Shown: positions 1 through 7,357 of the stretch, one piece after another
How the letters are laid out: every line of letters starts with the position of its first letter
Position numbering within the stretch: position 1 is the stretch's first letter
Assembly (NCBI GenBank): GCA_027073945.1
Contig: JALTEL010000068.1
Location: 1-12,116 of the forward strand
Source of the DNA: Caldifarciminota bacterium
GTDB lineage: Bacteria > WOR-3 > Hydrothermia > UBA1063 > CAJXJZ01
DNA length: 12,116 nt
Direction of reading: 5' to 3'
The notes under the pieces: generated by a model
What the model saw: the letters and a program-made list of their open reading frames with translations, nothing else
The model's database searches: none
Told to the model about the DNA's origin: nothing
Made by a program: the position numbers and the translations under genes

Positions 1-117
1 GTATGTATTATTTGTTTTTCGACTAACAATATACCAGAAAGCGAAAGGCTTTGCACGTTAAAAGTTTATTATTTCAAGAGGTTATACCTCAAACCAGCAG
101 TAAAAATTAAGTCCGAA

Positions 118-146
118 ACTTGAGTTGAGTTGTATAGTTCTCAAGT
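118..146 (-). terminator. weak hairpin downstream of the glycosyltransferase gene
   Basis: A perfect 7-base inverted repeat (ACTTGAG at 118-124, CTCAAGT at 140-146) with a 15-base loop lies about 30 bases past the stop codon of the glycosyltransferase. On the minus strand it is followed by a TTTCGGAC stretch and then a short T run, so it lacks the GC-rich stem and immediate U tract of a strong intrinsic terminator. It may be chance. The rest of bases 1-174 shows no supportable gene; a small GAGGT/ACCTC palindrome near 78-90 is the only other structure seen. Confidence 0.15.
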
Positions 147-174
147 GTCCACCTTCACCTTTAATCTGTCTATT

Positions 175-1194
175 TTAAGCTTCTCTTCTTAGCGAAATCA
201 CATATGTTTTAGAATAGACCATTTTCGGTACCCTTTTACACCTCCTAAGTGCTTCAAAGAGCCATGGGAACATCCTCTGAAAGCTTTCAAATCTTGAACG
301 GCCACGTATACTATTTGATTTCTTAATTGCAACTTTGGGCAAGCAAATTTCCGCTTTTCTCAAGGCTCTTAAATAGGGCTTATAAACATTATTACGAACG
401 AGTCGAGGCAGTGCAGCCCCATATCCACCCAATCCAGAATCATACAAAGGACCAAATATATTCTTCAGACCATGAAAATGGAAAAAAATAAGGCGTTGAT
501 CATCGACCCAGATCTGCTTATCTCTCTCACTTATTTTGTAATTGTCAATGTTCCATGGCGCGAGATTAGCTCCTTTATGCTGGATGACATAGACTTTATC
601 AAACAGTTCCTCAAACCTATCCAAATACTTCTGGTCAGCATACCTGTCTCCTTCAACTCTATCATAACACCATTCATTACACCTTTCTCGATACCATTGA
701 AGACAGCCCAAGCCATTTTTATCCCGTCGGAAAGACACCCATCCAAGATTATAAACTCCAACTTTTTCCAGATGTCTCAAACGGGGGGAAAAGCGATGAG
801 CTATGATAGCAATCGAATTCGTCCCTATCTCATCAAAGATTGGTTTTGGATCAGAAAAAAAATAAAGGTCAGAATCTAAATAAGTAATAAGACCTACCTC
901 ACTAAAATGATTAAGAATATATAAAGGAAGCGAAGGGGTAAGAGTAAAGTAATATTCCACCAAGGACCTGTTTTCTTTTGCTCTTAAAAGTTCATTATCG
1001 CCTTCCTCAATCTCCTCCAGACGTATCAGGTAAACACTATCTAAGTTAATTTGGCTCAATATCTCATAACATTTGTGGCTCAAGCACAAGATCCATAGCT
1101 TAAAGCAGGGGCAATGCTTCTTGAGTGAACAATAAAGAGCCATTCCTCTTGAGAGGTATCTGTGATCGAAATATGTGCAAAAATAATAATGCAT
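175..1194 (-). CDS. GT-A-like glycosyltransferase (surface polysaccharide)
   Basis: The 339-residue product probably transfers a sugar from a nucleotide donor to a lipid-linked glycan on the cytoplasmic face of the inner membrane. Seen: a hydrophobic strand ending in a DxD motif (YLDSDLYFF, Asp107 and Asp109), the usual metal and nucleotide-sugar site of GT-A enzymes; a later GDRYADQKYLD segment (182-192) and an NLAPWN segment (210-215), like the DQ and N-rich acceptor-side motifs of GT8-like proteins. The C-terminus (about 275-339) is rich in Arg and Lys, which could aid membrane association. There is no signal peptide or membrane span. The ATG start lies 6 bases after the aminotransferase stop; a GGGAG inside that gene's end is a rather distant ribosome site. 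It is the last gene of the visible operon. Donor and acceptor cannot be told from sequence, and the family assignment is by motif only. Confidence 0.8.
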   Translation of the reverse strand: MHYYFCTYFDHRYLSRGMALYCSLKKHCPCFKLWILCLSHKCYEILSQINLDSVYLIRLEEIEEGDNELLRAKENRSLVEYYFTLTPSLPLYILNHFSEVGLITYLDSDLYFFSDPKPIFDEIGTNSIAIIAHRFSPRLRHLEKVGVYNLGWVSFRRDKNGLGCLQWYRERCNEWCYDRVEGDRYADQKYLDRFEELFDKVYVIQHKGANLAPWNIDNYKISERDKQIWVDDQRLIFFHFHGLKNIFGPLYDSGLGGYGAALPRLVRNNVYKPYLRALRKAEICLPKVAIKKSNSIRGRSRFESFQRMFPWLFEALRRCKRVPKMVYSKTYVISLRREA

Positions 1195-1200
1195 TATGGG

Positions 1201-2346
1201 TCAATCTCCCCATTCTTTTATACAAGTGCATACTTTTTCAACCTGTTCATTGCTCATCTGTGGATACATTGGCAGACTCAGTATCCGTTTGCATGCATCT
1301 TCAGTATTTTCAAGCCCATTCCTACTAGTTAACGTTCTTTCTTTATAAGCTGGTTGTAGATGGATCGGAACAGGATAATGGATTCCCGTACCTACCCCAT
1401 GGTCTCGCAGGTATTTTTGCAGGGCTTCTCGTTTATCACTCTGAACAACATAAAGGTGATAAACATGCACGGCATTTGCATCTTCAAAAGGGAGAATAAG
1501 ATTTGTTGATTCAAGATTCTCTTTATAAATTCTGGCAATCTCTCTGCGGCGGGCATTATCGGAATCAAGCTTTTTAAGCTTTGCTCTCAATATTGCTGCC
1601 TGCAATTCGTCCAGGCGGGAATTTATTCCGGGAAAAGCACTTACATACCGTTCCTTCCATCCATATTCTCGCAGTGCCCGCACCTTATTGGCCAAGCCCT
1701 GGTCATTACAAACGACTATTCCCCCATCTCCAAATGCCCCCAAATTTTTTGTAGGATAAAAACTGAAAATGCCCATGTCACCAAAAGTACCAACATTTTC
1801 TCCATCTAACTTGGCTCCATGTGCCTGAGCACAATCCTCAATGACTAGAAGCTGATTCCTTTTTGCTATATGCATTATGGCTCGCATGTCTGCTGGATAT
1901 CCATATAAATGGACAGGAATAATGGCTTTAGGAGAATAGGAGGTGTTATTCTTTTTATAATATTTAATTGTCTTCTCAAGACAATCTGGGTCCATCGTAT
2001 AGGTTATGGGATCAATGTCAACCAGCACGGGTACTGCCCCTGATCGCTCGATGGCGGCAACAGTTGCTACTGCTGTATGGGAAACAGTAAAGACAAGGTC
2101 CCCTTGCCCAATATCACAGGCTCGCAGAGCAATTTCCAGGGCATCAGTTCCACTTGCTACACCAATAGCATTATTTACTCCAATATACGAAGCAAACTCA
2201 TTCTCAAAAATCTTTACTTCCCGTCCAAGGATATACCAGCCACTTTCCAATACCCTTTTGATTGCAGCATCAATTTCATCTTTTTGCGCCAGGTAGCTTG
2301 CTCCGGGATTTGCCTGAGGAATAAAGTCACTCTCATGTGTATTCAT
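1201..2346 (-). CDS. DegT/DnrJ/EryC1/StrS family sugar aminotransferase
   Basis: A PLP-dependent enzyme of 381 residues, the usual family length, that transfers an amino group (normally from glutamate) to a keto-sugar nucleotide. Seen: GTDAL phosphate-binding loop (66-70), HLYGYPADM (147-154), the VIEDCAQAHGA block with PLP-contacting Asp171 and Gln174, the FSFYPTKNLGAFGDGG block with the Schiff-base lysine at Lys200, and GIHYPVPIHLQPAY near 321-334. The frame stays open upstream to 2424, inside the epimerase gene, but I chose the ATG at 2346: it overlaps the epimerase TGA as ATGA, has GGAG 8 bases upstream, and its product begins just before the conserved start of the family. Resemblance is to the FdtB/QdtB type that makes 3-amino-3,6-dideoxyhexoses, but regiospecificity is inference. 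It probably acts on the product of the coupled upstream epimerase/dehydratase. Confidence 0.92.
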   Translation of the reverse strand: MNTHESDFIPQANPGASYLAQKDEIDAAIKRVLESGWYILGREVKIFENEFASYIGVNNAIGVASGTDALEIALRACDIGQGDLVFTVSHTAVATVAAIERSGAVPVLVDIDPITYTMDPDCLEKTIKYYKKNNTSYSPKAIIPVHLYGYPADMRAIMHIAKRNQLLVIEDCAQAHGAKLDGENVGTFGDMGIFSFYPTKNLGAFGDGGIVVCNDQGLANKVRALREYGWKERYVSAFPGINSRLDELQAAILRAKLKKLDSDNARRREIARIYKENLESTNLILPFEDANAVHVYHLYVVQSDKREALQKYLRDHGVGTGIHYPVPIHLQPAYKERTLTSRNGLENTEDACKRILSLPMYPQMSNEQVEKVCTCIKEWGD

Positions 2347-3323
2347 ATATAATACTCCATGTTTTTTCGATAAAACTCGATAGTTCTCCTGAGGCTCTCT
2401 TTTAAGGGGGTCTTGGGTTTCCAACCCAATGTCTCACTAATTAGGGCATAATCAGAATAGTAATCTCCAATGTCAATTCTCCTCCTATCAGTCGGGAATG
2501 TCTTAATGATATATTTCCCTCCACCATTAATATCAATAAGCATCTCTGCCAGATTTTTTAAACTTATCTGGCAGTCGCCTCCCAAATTAAATACTTTTCC
2601 ATTTGCATTCTCGCTGATAGCAGCCATCAGCATCGCATCTATACAATCATCCACATAGGTAAAATCTCTAATTTGTTCCCCACCCCACACTTCAAAAGGC
2701 TTTCCCTCCAGAAGCATACGAATCCAGATACCTACAAAGGTCTGCCGCGCGTCCTTTATCCTCATACGCGGACCAATAGTATTCGTCAGGCGGAGTACGC
2801 AAGAACGGATACCATAAACGTTATTATAAAGGATATGGTACCATTCTCCTGCCATCTTATTGATACCGTTGACATCTACGGGACGGAGAGGGTGCTTTTC
2901 ATCAACTGGAAGATAGTCAGGTTTCCCATAAATTTGGCGTGTACTGGCAAAAACGATCTTGATGCCAGGATTATAATGCCTGCATGCCTCCAATATCGAA
3001 AGTTGAGCATGACAGTTAATCTCCATATCAGTAAAAGGGTCAGCCATTGAATCCATGTGGCTCGTCTGCCCCGCCAAATTAAAGATAAAATCCTTGTCCT
3101 GAACAAGATATCTCATGCTGTGGAGATCTCTTATATCCGAGATATTAACCTTCACTTTATCTTCAATCCCACTAATATTATAGAGATTACCGCCGTATTC
3201 AGGGATAAGACTATCAACTAACAATATATAAGCGCCCAGATCAACAAGGCGTCTAGCCAGATTAGACCCTATAAACCCCAGTCCGCCAGTTATCAGCACG
3301 TTTGCATTTCTGAATGAAGTCAT
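2343..3323 (-). CDS. NAD-dependent epimerase/dehydratase, extended SDR family
   Basis: The 326-residue protein is a cytosolic nucleotide-sugar epimerase, dehydratase or reductase. Seen: Rossmann motif GGLGFIG (13-19), acidic NAD-ribose residue Asp37 in LLVDSL, NLAGQTSH (82-89), the active-site strand ASTRQIYGKP (126-135), and RDFTYVDDCIDA (219-230) typical of sugar-nucleotide SDRs. The catalytic YxxxK position reads NGINK (152-156), so asparagine stands where tyrosine is usual; the DVNGINKMAGE context looks like a recognised GalE/StrE-like subgroup rather than damage, but that is from memory. The ATG overlaps the upstream methyltransferase TGA (ATGA), with a GGAAGG-like ribosome site just before it, and the gene's own stop overlaps the aminotransferase start. 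This coupling suggests the two act in one amino-deoxysugar pathway. Exact substrate is unknown. Confidence 0.88.
   Translation of the reverse strand: MTSFRNANVLITGGLGFIGSNLARRLVDLGAYILLVDSLIPEYGGNLYNISGIEDKVKVNISDIRDLHSMRYLVQDKDFIFNLAGQTSHMDSMADPFTDMEINCHAQLSILEACRHYNPGIKIVFASTRQIYGKPDYLPVDEKHPLRPVDVNGINKMAGEWYHILYNNVYGIRSCVLRLTNTIGPRMRIKDARQTFVGIWIRMLLEGKPFEVWGGEQIRDFTYVDDCIDAMLMAAISENANGKVFNLGGDCQISLKNLAEMLIDINGGGKYIIKTFPTDRRRIDIGDYYSDYALISETLGWKPKTPLKESLRRTIEFYRKNMEYYI
2355..2358 (-). promoter_or_regulatory. ribosome binding site deciding the aminotransferase start
   Basis: GGAG in the sense strand, 8 bases before the ATG at 2346 and within the last codons of the epimerase gene. It supports the internal ATG over the longer open frame that begins at 2424. 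Confidence 0.55.
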
Positions 3324-4044
3324 ATGATTTCCTTCCTCGCTAAAACTATATTATCAAGATATAGATCATTGTTTCCTGGAAAAAGGTGCCGCAAAAACTC
3401 GCCCAAGATATTGAAAGGAGACATGAATAAAAAGCAGAATAACCGATTAATTAATGGTTTCTTTGTCAATAATATCTTATAGAGATACGCGTTAATAAGC
3501 TGAAAAATGACTCGGATGTCGCTGGCTGTTTTCCTTTGCTCAATAACTCTGAAGCCGTGTTTTTCAAGAATAAATTTAAGGCCAAAAGATGAGTACCGCG
3601 CGTAATCATAGGGCTGCTCATGTTCATCCCACACGAACGGAACAGTCATTAGCAACCCGCCCCCGGTTTTAAGACCCTGTAAGCCTCTGATAAAAATTCA
3701 TCAGGGTTAAAAACATGTTCAAAAACTTCGTTGGTCACAATCCAGTCGAATGAGCAATTTGCAGCCGGAATATGTCTCCCATCATAAAACAAATCGGCTT
3801 TTTTGTTCCTTCGATTTTTGGGAGTATCTATTTCCAGACCAACATATTCATCGCAATTAAAGAGACATGAATATGGTTTTTGTCCGCAACCAATATCAAG
3901 TACCCTGCCTGTGACCAAGTGTGAAAGCGATCTGATTTCTTCGCACAACTCGCGTCTTGTGATATAAAATGGATTGAGAAACATTCCTACCCAGGTAGGG
4001 TAAAACTGCTCTTTGTGTACAAAATATTTTAATTTTTTCAGCAT
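3320..4044 (-). pseudogene. class I SAM methyltransferase split by a one-base frameshift
   Basis: Two consecutive frames together make one methyltransferase. The first part (4044-3649) has motif I VLDIGCGQKPY (48-58), EIDTP, FDWIVTNEVFEH (99-110) and ends RVLKPGAGC-stop. The second part (from about 3655 to 3320) continues exactly where the family does, LLMTVPFVWDEHEQPYDYARYSSFG, ending in a hydrophobic C-terminal region. Adding one G to the G5 run at 3660-3664 would restore RVLKPGGGLLMTVPF and a 241-residue protein of normal size. The base is either lost in this genome or a sequencing error; the well-kept downstream half favours a recent event or error. The ATG at 4044 overlaps the end of the TIGR04325-type gene, and the TGA overlaps the epimerase start. 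If intact it would methylate a sugar or a sugar-linked group; target unknown. Confidence 0.8.
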
Positions 4045-4862
4045 CTATTTTTTCTCAAAACACACCCACAGAAAGTTGATGGTATATTTGCTTTATCTAA
4101 TGAAGCAAATGTAGCAATTACAGAATATTTATCCTTGAAAAAACGATAAAATTTCTCCTTATCGAAGAACCAGCATGGATAACTAGCTGCATATATCTCT
4201 GAAGGCACCTTTTGAACTGTTAATCTATCCCCTCCGTCTAGCACAAATGATGTCCGATCGAATAGAATAAACTCAAAATTCATAGCCTTAACTTTTTCTA
4301 ATAATGAATATGGATCCTCTAAGTATTGAATAACACTAGAAAATAGTATTGAATTGGGAGAACACTGCCTTATGCAGCTTTCAATATCGTAAAAAAATTT
4401 AAGCTTATCGTCTGCAAAGTATTTTTTGCCAACATCAACAAAATGTTTCTGTTCCACAATGTTCCATTGAACTTTTGGCAGAGCTCGCAAAAATTTTCTG
4501 TTCTGAAAATATGTGCTTCCAAGGGAACCGCCAAAGTCTATTATATTTAATTCTCCACCGGACTGGGCCGCGATCCACATAAGACCTGCCAGCAATGGCC
4601 AAGAGTACTGTATTTCGTCAAAAATAACAGAATCACGCTCATAGACTGCTTCACCGTTTTTTACCTTAAGCAGAGCATCTTTGACTTTGTCTAAAATATC
4701 CCGACTATCATACCCCGAGGAATCCCGTTTGGCATCCTCCCATGAACAATAATCCCCAACCCAGCAAATGCGTTTTTGCCTTCGCATCAAACCAACCAAA
4801 GCCGGTGGCAAAACATTCTTCAAGAGTTGTTTCAATTTTGACCGTGTCACAAACTGATACAT
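4038..4862 (-). CDS. putative methyltransferase, TIGR04325 family
   Basis: The 274-residue product matches what I know of the TIGR04325 (LIC12133-type) proteins found in polysaccharide loci. Seen: the N-terminal WVGDYCSWEDAK segment (34-45), ERDSVIFDEIQYSWPLLAGL (75-94), a SAM-binding-like motif IIDFGGSLGSTYF (107-119), VQWNIVEQKHF (131-141), ILFSSVIQYLEDP (172-184) and a C-terminal CGCVLRKN. These proteins are predicted methyltransferases without a proven reaction. I take the ATG at 4862; the frame remains open to a TTG at 4883, which adds seven residues, and neither start has a clear ribosome site. The gene follows an insertion sequence, so its original upstream region may be lost. Its end overlaps the next gene by 7 bases. 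It looks more AT-rich than the sugar-nucleotide genes further downstream, which may reflect separate origin. Confidence 0.85.
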   Translation of the reverse strand: MYQFVTRSKLKQLLKNVLPPALVGLMRRQKRICWVGDYCSWEDAKRDSSGYDSRDILDKVKDALLKVKNGEAVYERDSVIFDEIQYSWPLLAGLMWIAAQSGGELNIIDFGGSLGSTYFQNRKFLRALPKVQWNIVEQKHFVDVGKKYFADDKLKFFYDIESCIRQCSPNSILFSSVIQYLEDPYSLLEKVKAMNFEFILFDRTSFVLDGGDRLTVQKVPSEIYAASYPCWFFDKEKFYRFFKDKYSVIATFASLDKANIPSTFCGCVLRKNRC

Positions 4863-5124
4863 TTTTATTTTGATAACATGCAATTAACCATATGTTTATT
4901 CGGTTAACAAATAAGGTTCATCCGGAATTTGCGTACCTAAAGGTGTTGGAGAGAGTTTAAAGGAAGTGGACAACCAGGTATCATCCATTGCAATGCCAAC
5001 AAAGCAAGGAGGAATATCATCATGTCCACGAGCCTTTTATACCATGGATTTGGGATTATTGGCACCGGAGTCTGTCAACAACAATTGGACACTTTCCACT
5101 TTTTTACAATTCTAACTTCACAAA
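4863..5124. other. gap between IS and methyltransferase, possible degenerate remnant
   Basis: About 260 bases without a supportable gene. On the minus strand one frame is open for 46 codons (stop to stop, 5037 to 4896), reading KARGHDDIPPCFVGIAMDD and later ending PDEPYLLTE. The same frame is open upstream apart from one TAA at 5037-5039, back to a TAG near 5110. I do not recognise the peptide. An overlapping frame encodes a short hydrophobic peptide starting MIFLLALLALQW. Neither has a convincing ribosome site. The region may be the relic of a gene or of another mobile element broken before or by the IS insertion. Confidence 0.3.
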
Positions 5125-5144
5125 TGCCAAGACATAGGTTACCC
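5122..5144 (+). repeat. left outer terminal repeat of the IS
   Basis: TGCCAAGACATAGGTTACC begins at 5125. It is repeated perfectly at 5163, with three shared A's before it (23 identical bases in all), and in inverted orientation at the right outer end. Confidence 0.8.
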
Positions 5145-5159
5145 AACTCTAATGGTAAA

Positions 5160-5182
5160 AAATGCCAAGACATAGGTTACCC
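5160..5182 (+). repeat. left inner terminal repeat of the IS
   Basis: A perfect second copy of the left outer repeat, 38 bases further in, ending 3 bases before the transposase stop codon. It is probably an additional transposase-binding site. Confidence 0.75.
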
Positions 5183-5185
5183 TGA

Positions 5186-6362
5186 TTAGTTAATTGTAAT
5201 ACTCCATTGTGGAAGTTGATAGTCAAAAACCTCTACCAATTCTTCTCCAAGGTAGACTTGAATAGTATGTATTTCGGTTACGATTACGGCTTTAACATAT
5301 GAATATACTAAATCCTTTGAAACCCGAAATTTTTCACCAAAGATATTAAGGGTCCTATCGCTACGGATGAAACGGATAAAGATAATATTACCATCTGGAA
5401 TATAATCCAGATCATGAAGTTTGGTATTTGCTCCAATAGTTGTAGGTTTATATTCATGGCTCTTTGTAAAATCATCAGGGGTTTTTCCTTTAAGGCAACT
5501 GTACCGATGATGTTTATTATGGAACCGTTGAAAGTGCTTGCTTTGCCGCTTTAGGTGCGCATAGCTGTTGAACCACTGTCTACGGAAGAACTTTTTGTTA
5601 TATGTATCATTAAAGTGCTCGATAACCCCATTACGCCACGGTTCCCCAATTGGGATAAATACGGGCTGAACGCCAAAATATAGACATACTTTAATGACAA
5701 TGCCAAATGATCTAGGATACTTGTTGCTGCCATGAAAACTCAGCGCATTATCGAGCTGGAGAAAATCCGGAAGGCCCATGGTTTTCCAGGATCTCATTAA
5801 GCTGGCTGCAACTTGCTTATCCTCTTTAGTTCTTTAAGATTCGATGTAAATGCGATGGCTGAAAAGATCCATTACATTAAATGAATAAAACTTGCCATCC
5901 CCTTTGATATACCGAGGGCCTACGAGGTCGGATTGATGGATGTTGTTGAAATCCAGTGCCTCGGTAAAATAGGGATATTCGACGCCTTTGGGAACATAAG
6001 GAGTTTTTTTTAACCAACCCCTCTTGCTTTAACACACGGCTAATAGTTCGGTCTGAGGGGAAATCGAAACCTGACTTACTCAGTTCCCATTTAATAGCAG
6101 AGGCGCCAATTTGTGCAAATTTTTCTAACTCAAGCCGTTCCCTAGTTTCAATGACCCGCTGTTTATCAATTGCTGAAATTCGCCTTGGGCTGTTTCGGGG
6201 TGCTTTAGATTGGTTCTTATACCAATCTTTTTGCCCGCTCTGGTAGCGTTTTAGCCATTTTAAAAACCATTTCTTGGAACGATTGAGGTCAGAGTAAATT
6301 GTTTTTGGCTTTTCTCCATTCAAGTATCGTTGTATGGCAATTTTCCTGATTTCTGTTTCCAA
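5186..6362 (-). pseudogene. IS transposase with rve/DDE domain, frameshifted and with a nonsense codon
   Basis: The gene would encode a transposase of about 391 residues. The N-terminal third has a helix-turn-helix-like region (LETEIRKIAIQRYLNGEK, then KTIYSDLNRSKKWFLKWLKRY) and a second one around DRTISRVLKQEGLVKK. The catalytic core follows: an aspartate in HQSDLVGPRYIKGDG, the second in LQLDNALSFHG, and the glutamate in GEPWRNGVIEHFND, with about 43 residues between the last two. The reading frame is broken by a run of eight A's (sense; 6004-6011), where seven would restore VKKTPYVPKGVEYPYF, and by a TAA at 5834-5836, probably a former CAA. The best start is the TTG at 6362, since AAGGAGGT lies 6 bases upstream; the frame itself stays open to 6440. 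With one A removed the length is an exact codon multiple. Confidence 0.85.
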
Positions 6363-6368
6363 TTCATT

Positions 6369-6376
6369 ACCTCCTT
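6369..6376 (-). promoter_or_regulatory. ribosome binding site of the transposase
   Basis: AAGGAGGT in the sense strand, 6 bases before a TTG at 6362. It supports the TTG start over the longer frame that begins inside the IS end. Confidence 0.6.
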
Positions 6377-6417
6377 CTAAAGATTTATGGAGATAGTGTA
6401 TAAGAAAACAGACAATC

Positions 6418-6437
6418 GGGTAACCTATGTATTGACA
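6418..6437 (-). repeat. right inner terminal repeat of the IS
   Basis: In the minus strand this reads TGTCAATACATAGGTTACCC, 18 of 20 identical to the left copies. It lies 33 bases inside the right outer repeat. Confidence 0.75.
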
Positions 6438-6450
6438 CAAAATAGCATTA

Positions 6451-6470
6451 AGGTAACCTATGTCTTGGCA
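6451..6470 (-). repeat. right outer terminal repeat of the IS
   Basis: In the minus strand this reads TGCCAAGACATAGGTTACCT, inverted relative to the left end, with one mismatch. It marks the right border of the element. Confidence 0.8.
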
Positions 6471-6541
6471 GTTCTCACTAACTACTTAAGAAACACATAC
6501 TATATAAAACTATATTAGCCTTAGTCGGCATGCCCCCGAAC

Positions 6542-7357
6542 TTATAAAAAAGTATATCTAAAAACAGCCATCCATTGTGATGCTGTTTTATTTATTAAAG
6601 TAATATCTTTTTTAGATAGTTCAAATTTGTAACCCCCCGCTTTACCCTTTCTCATAAATTTAAAATTAGTAAATCGCATATCACCACCATAATTATAAAA
6701 TTCCTCAAGCTTTTTCATATTTTCAAATGAAGACGCACTAATACTTTGTTCGAGTATATCCTCAGGAATCGTATAACCAAGAAGTTTATATAATCGTGTA
6801 AGCACCTTTTCAGGATTGGCTTTTATATCCTCATAGCGAACGAAATCAATGCTAACTGAGGCAGGGGTTTTCTCTACCCATGATTGTACATGTCTGCACC
6901 ATGCACTAATACCAAAAAATGAGGAGTGTATAAAATCAGATAAGTTTCCATTAAATCCACCCAATCTTTTTAGAAACCAGTAGTAAGAAACCATAACATC
7001 ACGAGGATCACGGACAAGATAAATAACTTTTCTGTAAAACGGATTGAATGCTGAGTGGCTTTTTATAACTCTATGCCCTGGAAATGGTAATATATCTCTC
7101 TTAAGATTCCGGGAGCTATGAATATCCGGAATGAAATCATGTATATTGAAAAAATTCACCTCCCGGCTTATACCACTCATCTTAAGATGAATATTAGCCA
7201 TTAAAAAAGACAACCATGTATTCCCGGATCTCGGAAAGGATACCAAATATAAATCATCATGTTGTCGCTCTGTGGGAGCAAGTACCCGGTAATGATATCT
7301 CAAAAAATACTTTACCCATTCTTTCAAAAACGCTTTTAAACCCGATATCTTAGTCAT
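6542..7357 (-). CDS. PAPS-dependent sulfotransferase (sulfotransferase domain protein)
   Basis: The 271-residue protein should move a sulfuryl group from PAPS to a hydroxyl or amine of an acceptor, here probably a sugar of the surface polysaccharide. Seen: the 5'-phosphosulfate loop FPRSGNTWLS (41-50), a KSH at 99-101 at the usual place of the catalytic histidine, the 3'-phosphate site YLVRDPRDVMVSYY (113-126), the VRYEDIKANPEKVL block (173-185), and RKGKAGGYK (236-244), which matches the RKG-type nucleotide-binding loop near the C-terminus. All key motifs are present, so it should be active. There is no signal peptide, fitting a cytosolic enzyme using cytosolic PAPS. The ATG overlaps the upstream gene's stop by 8 bases (ATGACTAA), implying coupled translation. 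An IS now lies just downstream, about 70 bases past the stop. Acceptor is inferred from context only. Confidence 0.9.
   Translation of the reverse strand: MTKISGLKAFLKEWVKYFLRYHYRVLAPTERQHDDLYLVSFPRSGNTWLSFLMANIHLKMSGISREVNFFNIHDFIPDIHSSRNLKRDILPFPGHRVIKSHSAFNPFYRKVIYLVRDPRDVMVSYYWFLKRLGGFNGNLSDFIHSSFFGISAWCRHVQSWVEKTPASVSIDFVRYEDIKANPEKVLTRLYKLLGYTIPEDILEQSISASSFENMKKLEEFYNYGGDMRFTNFKFMRKGKAGGYKFELSKKDITLINKTASQWMAVFRYTFL

Larger units (their letters stand above)
5125..6470 (-). mobile_element. degenerate insertion sequence with doubled terminal repeats
   Basis: A 1346-base element carrying one transposase gene with an integrase-core (rve/DDE) domain. Its ends are inverted repeats TGCCAAGACATAGGTTACC (19 of 20 bases match between the outer copies). 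Each end has a second inner copy, 38 bases in on the left and 33 on the right. The core ACATAGGTTACC is in all four. I see no convincing target-site duplication directly at the ends. It is inserted between the sulfotransferase and the TIGR04325-type methyltransferase, in the same orientation as the operon, and is probably inactive because its transposase has a frameshift and a nonsense codon. The protein resembles the IS481/IS3 type of DDE transposases, but I cannot assign the family firmly. Confidence 0.85.

Noticed and set aside
472..879. Open frame of about 135 codons on the plus strand
   Set aside because: It lies antisense inside the glycosyltransferase, has no conserved motif and no convincing context. 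The same applies to the other plus-strand frames seen.
2347..2424. Longer aminotransferase start at 2424
   Set aside because: It would overlap the epimerase by more than 80 bases. The ATG at 2346 has a ribosome site and an ATGA overlap, and the extra residues do not look like the family.
4930..5036. Short hydrophobic peptide starting MIFLLALLALQW
   Set aside because: It is 27 codons long with no good ribosome site, and it overlaps another open frame. Chance is likely.
4962..5097. Possible second IS bounded by GGAAGTGGACAA and TTGGACACTTTCC
   Set aside because: The two segments match only loosely as inverted repeats, and no transposase motif lies between them.
6004..6011. Programmed -1 frameshift (A AAA AAC) in the transposase
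   Set aside because: A slippery heptamer is present, but a -1 shift leads to an unrelated sequence and a stop. The transposase continues in the +1 frame, so a base gain or loss explains it better.
5115..6480. Target-site duplication of the IS
   Set aside because: Left (..CTTCACAAA) and right (GTTCTCACT..) flanks share only a four-base TCAC at unequal distances from the ends, which is too little to claim.
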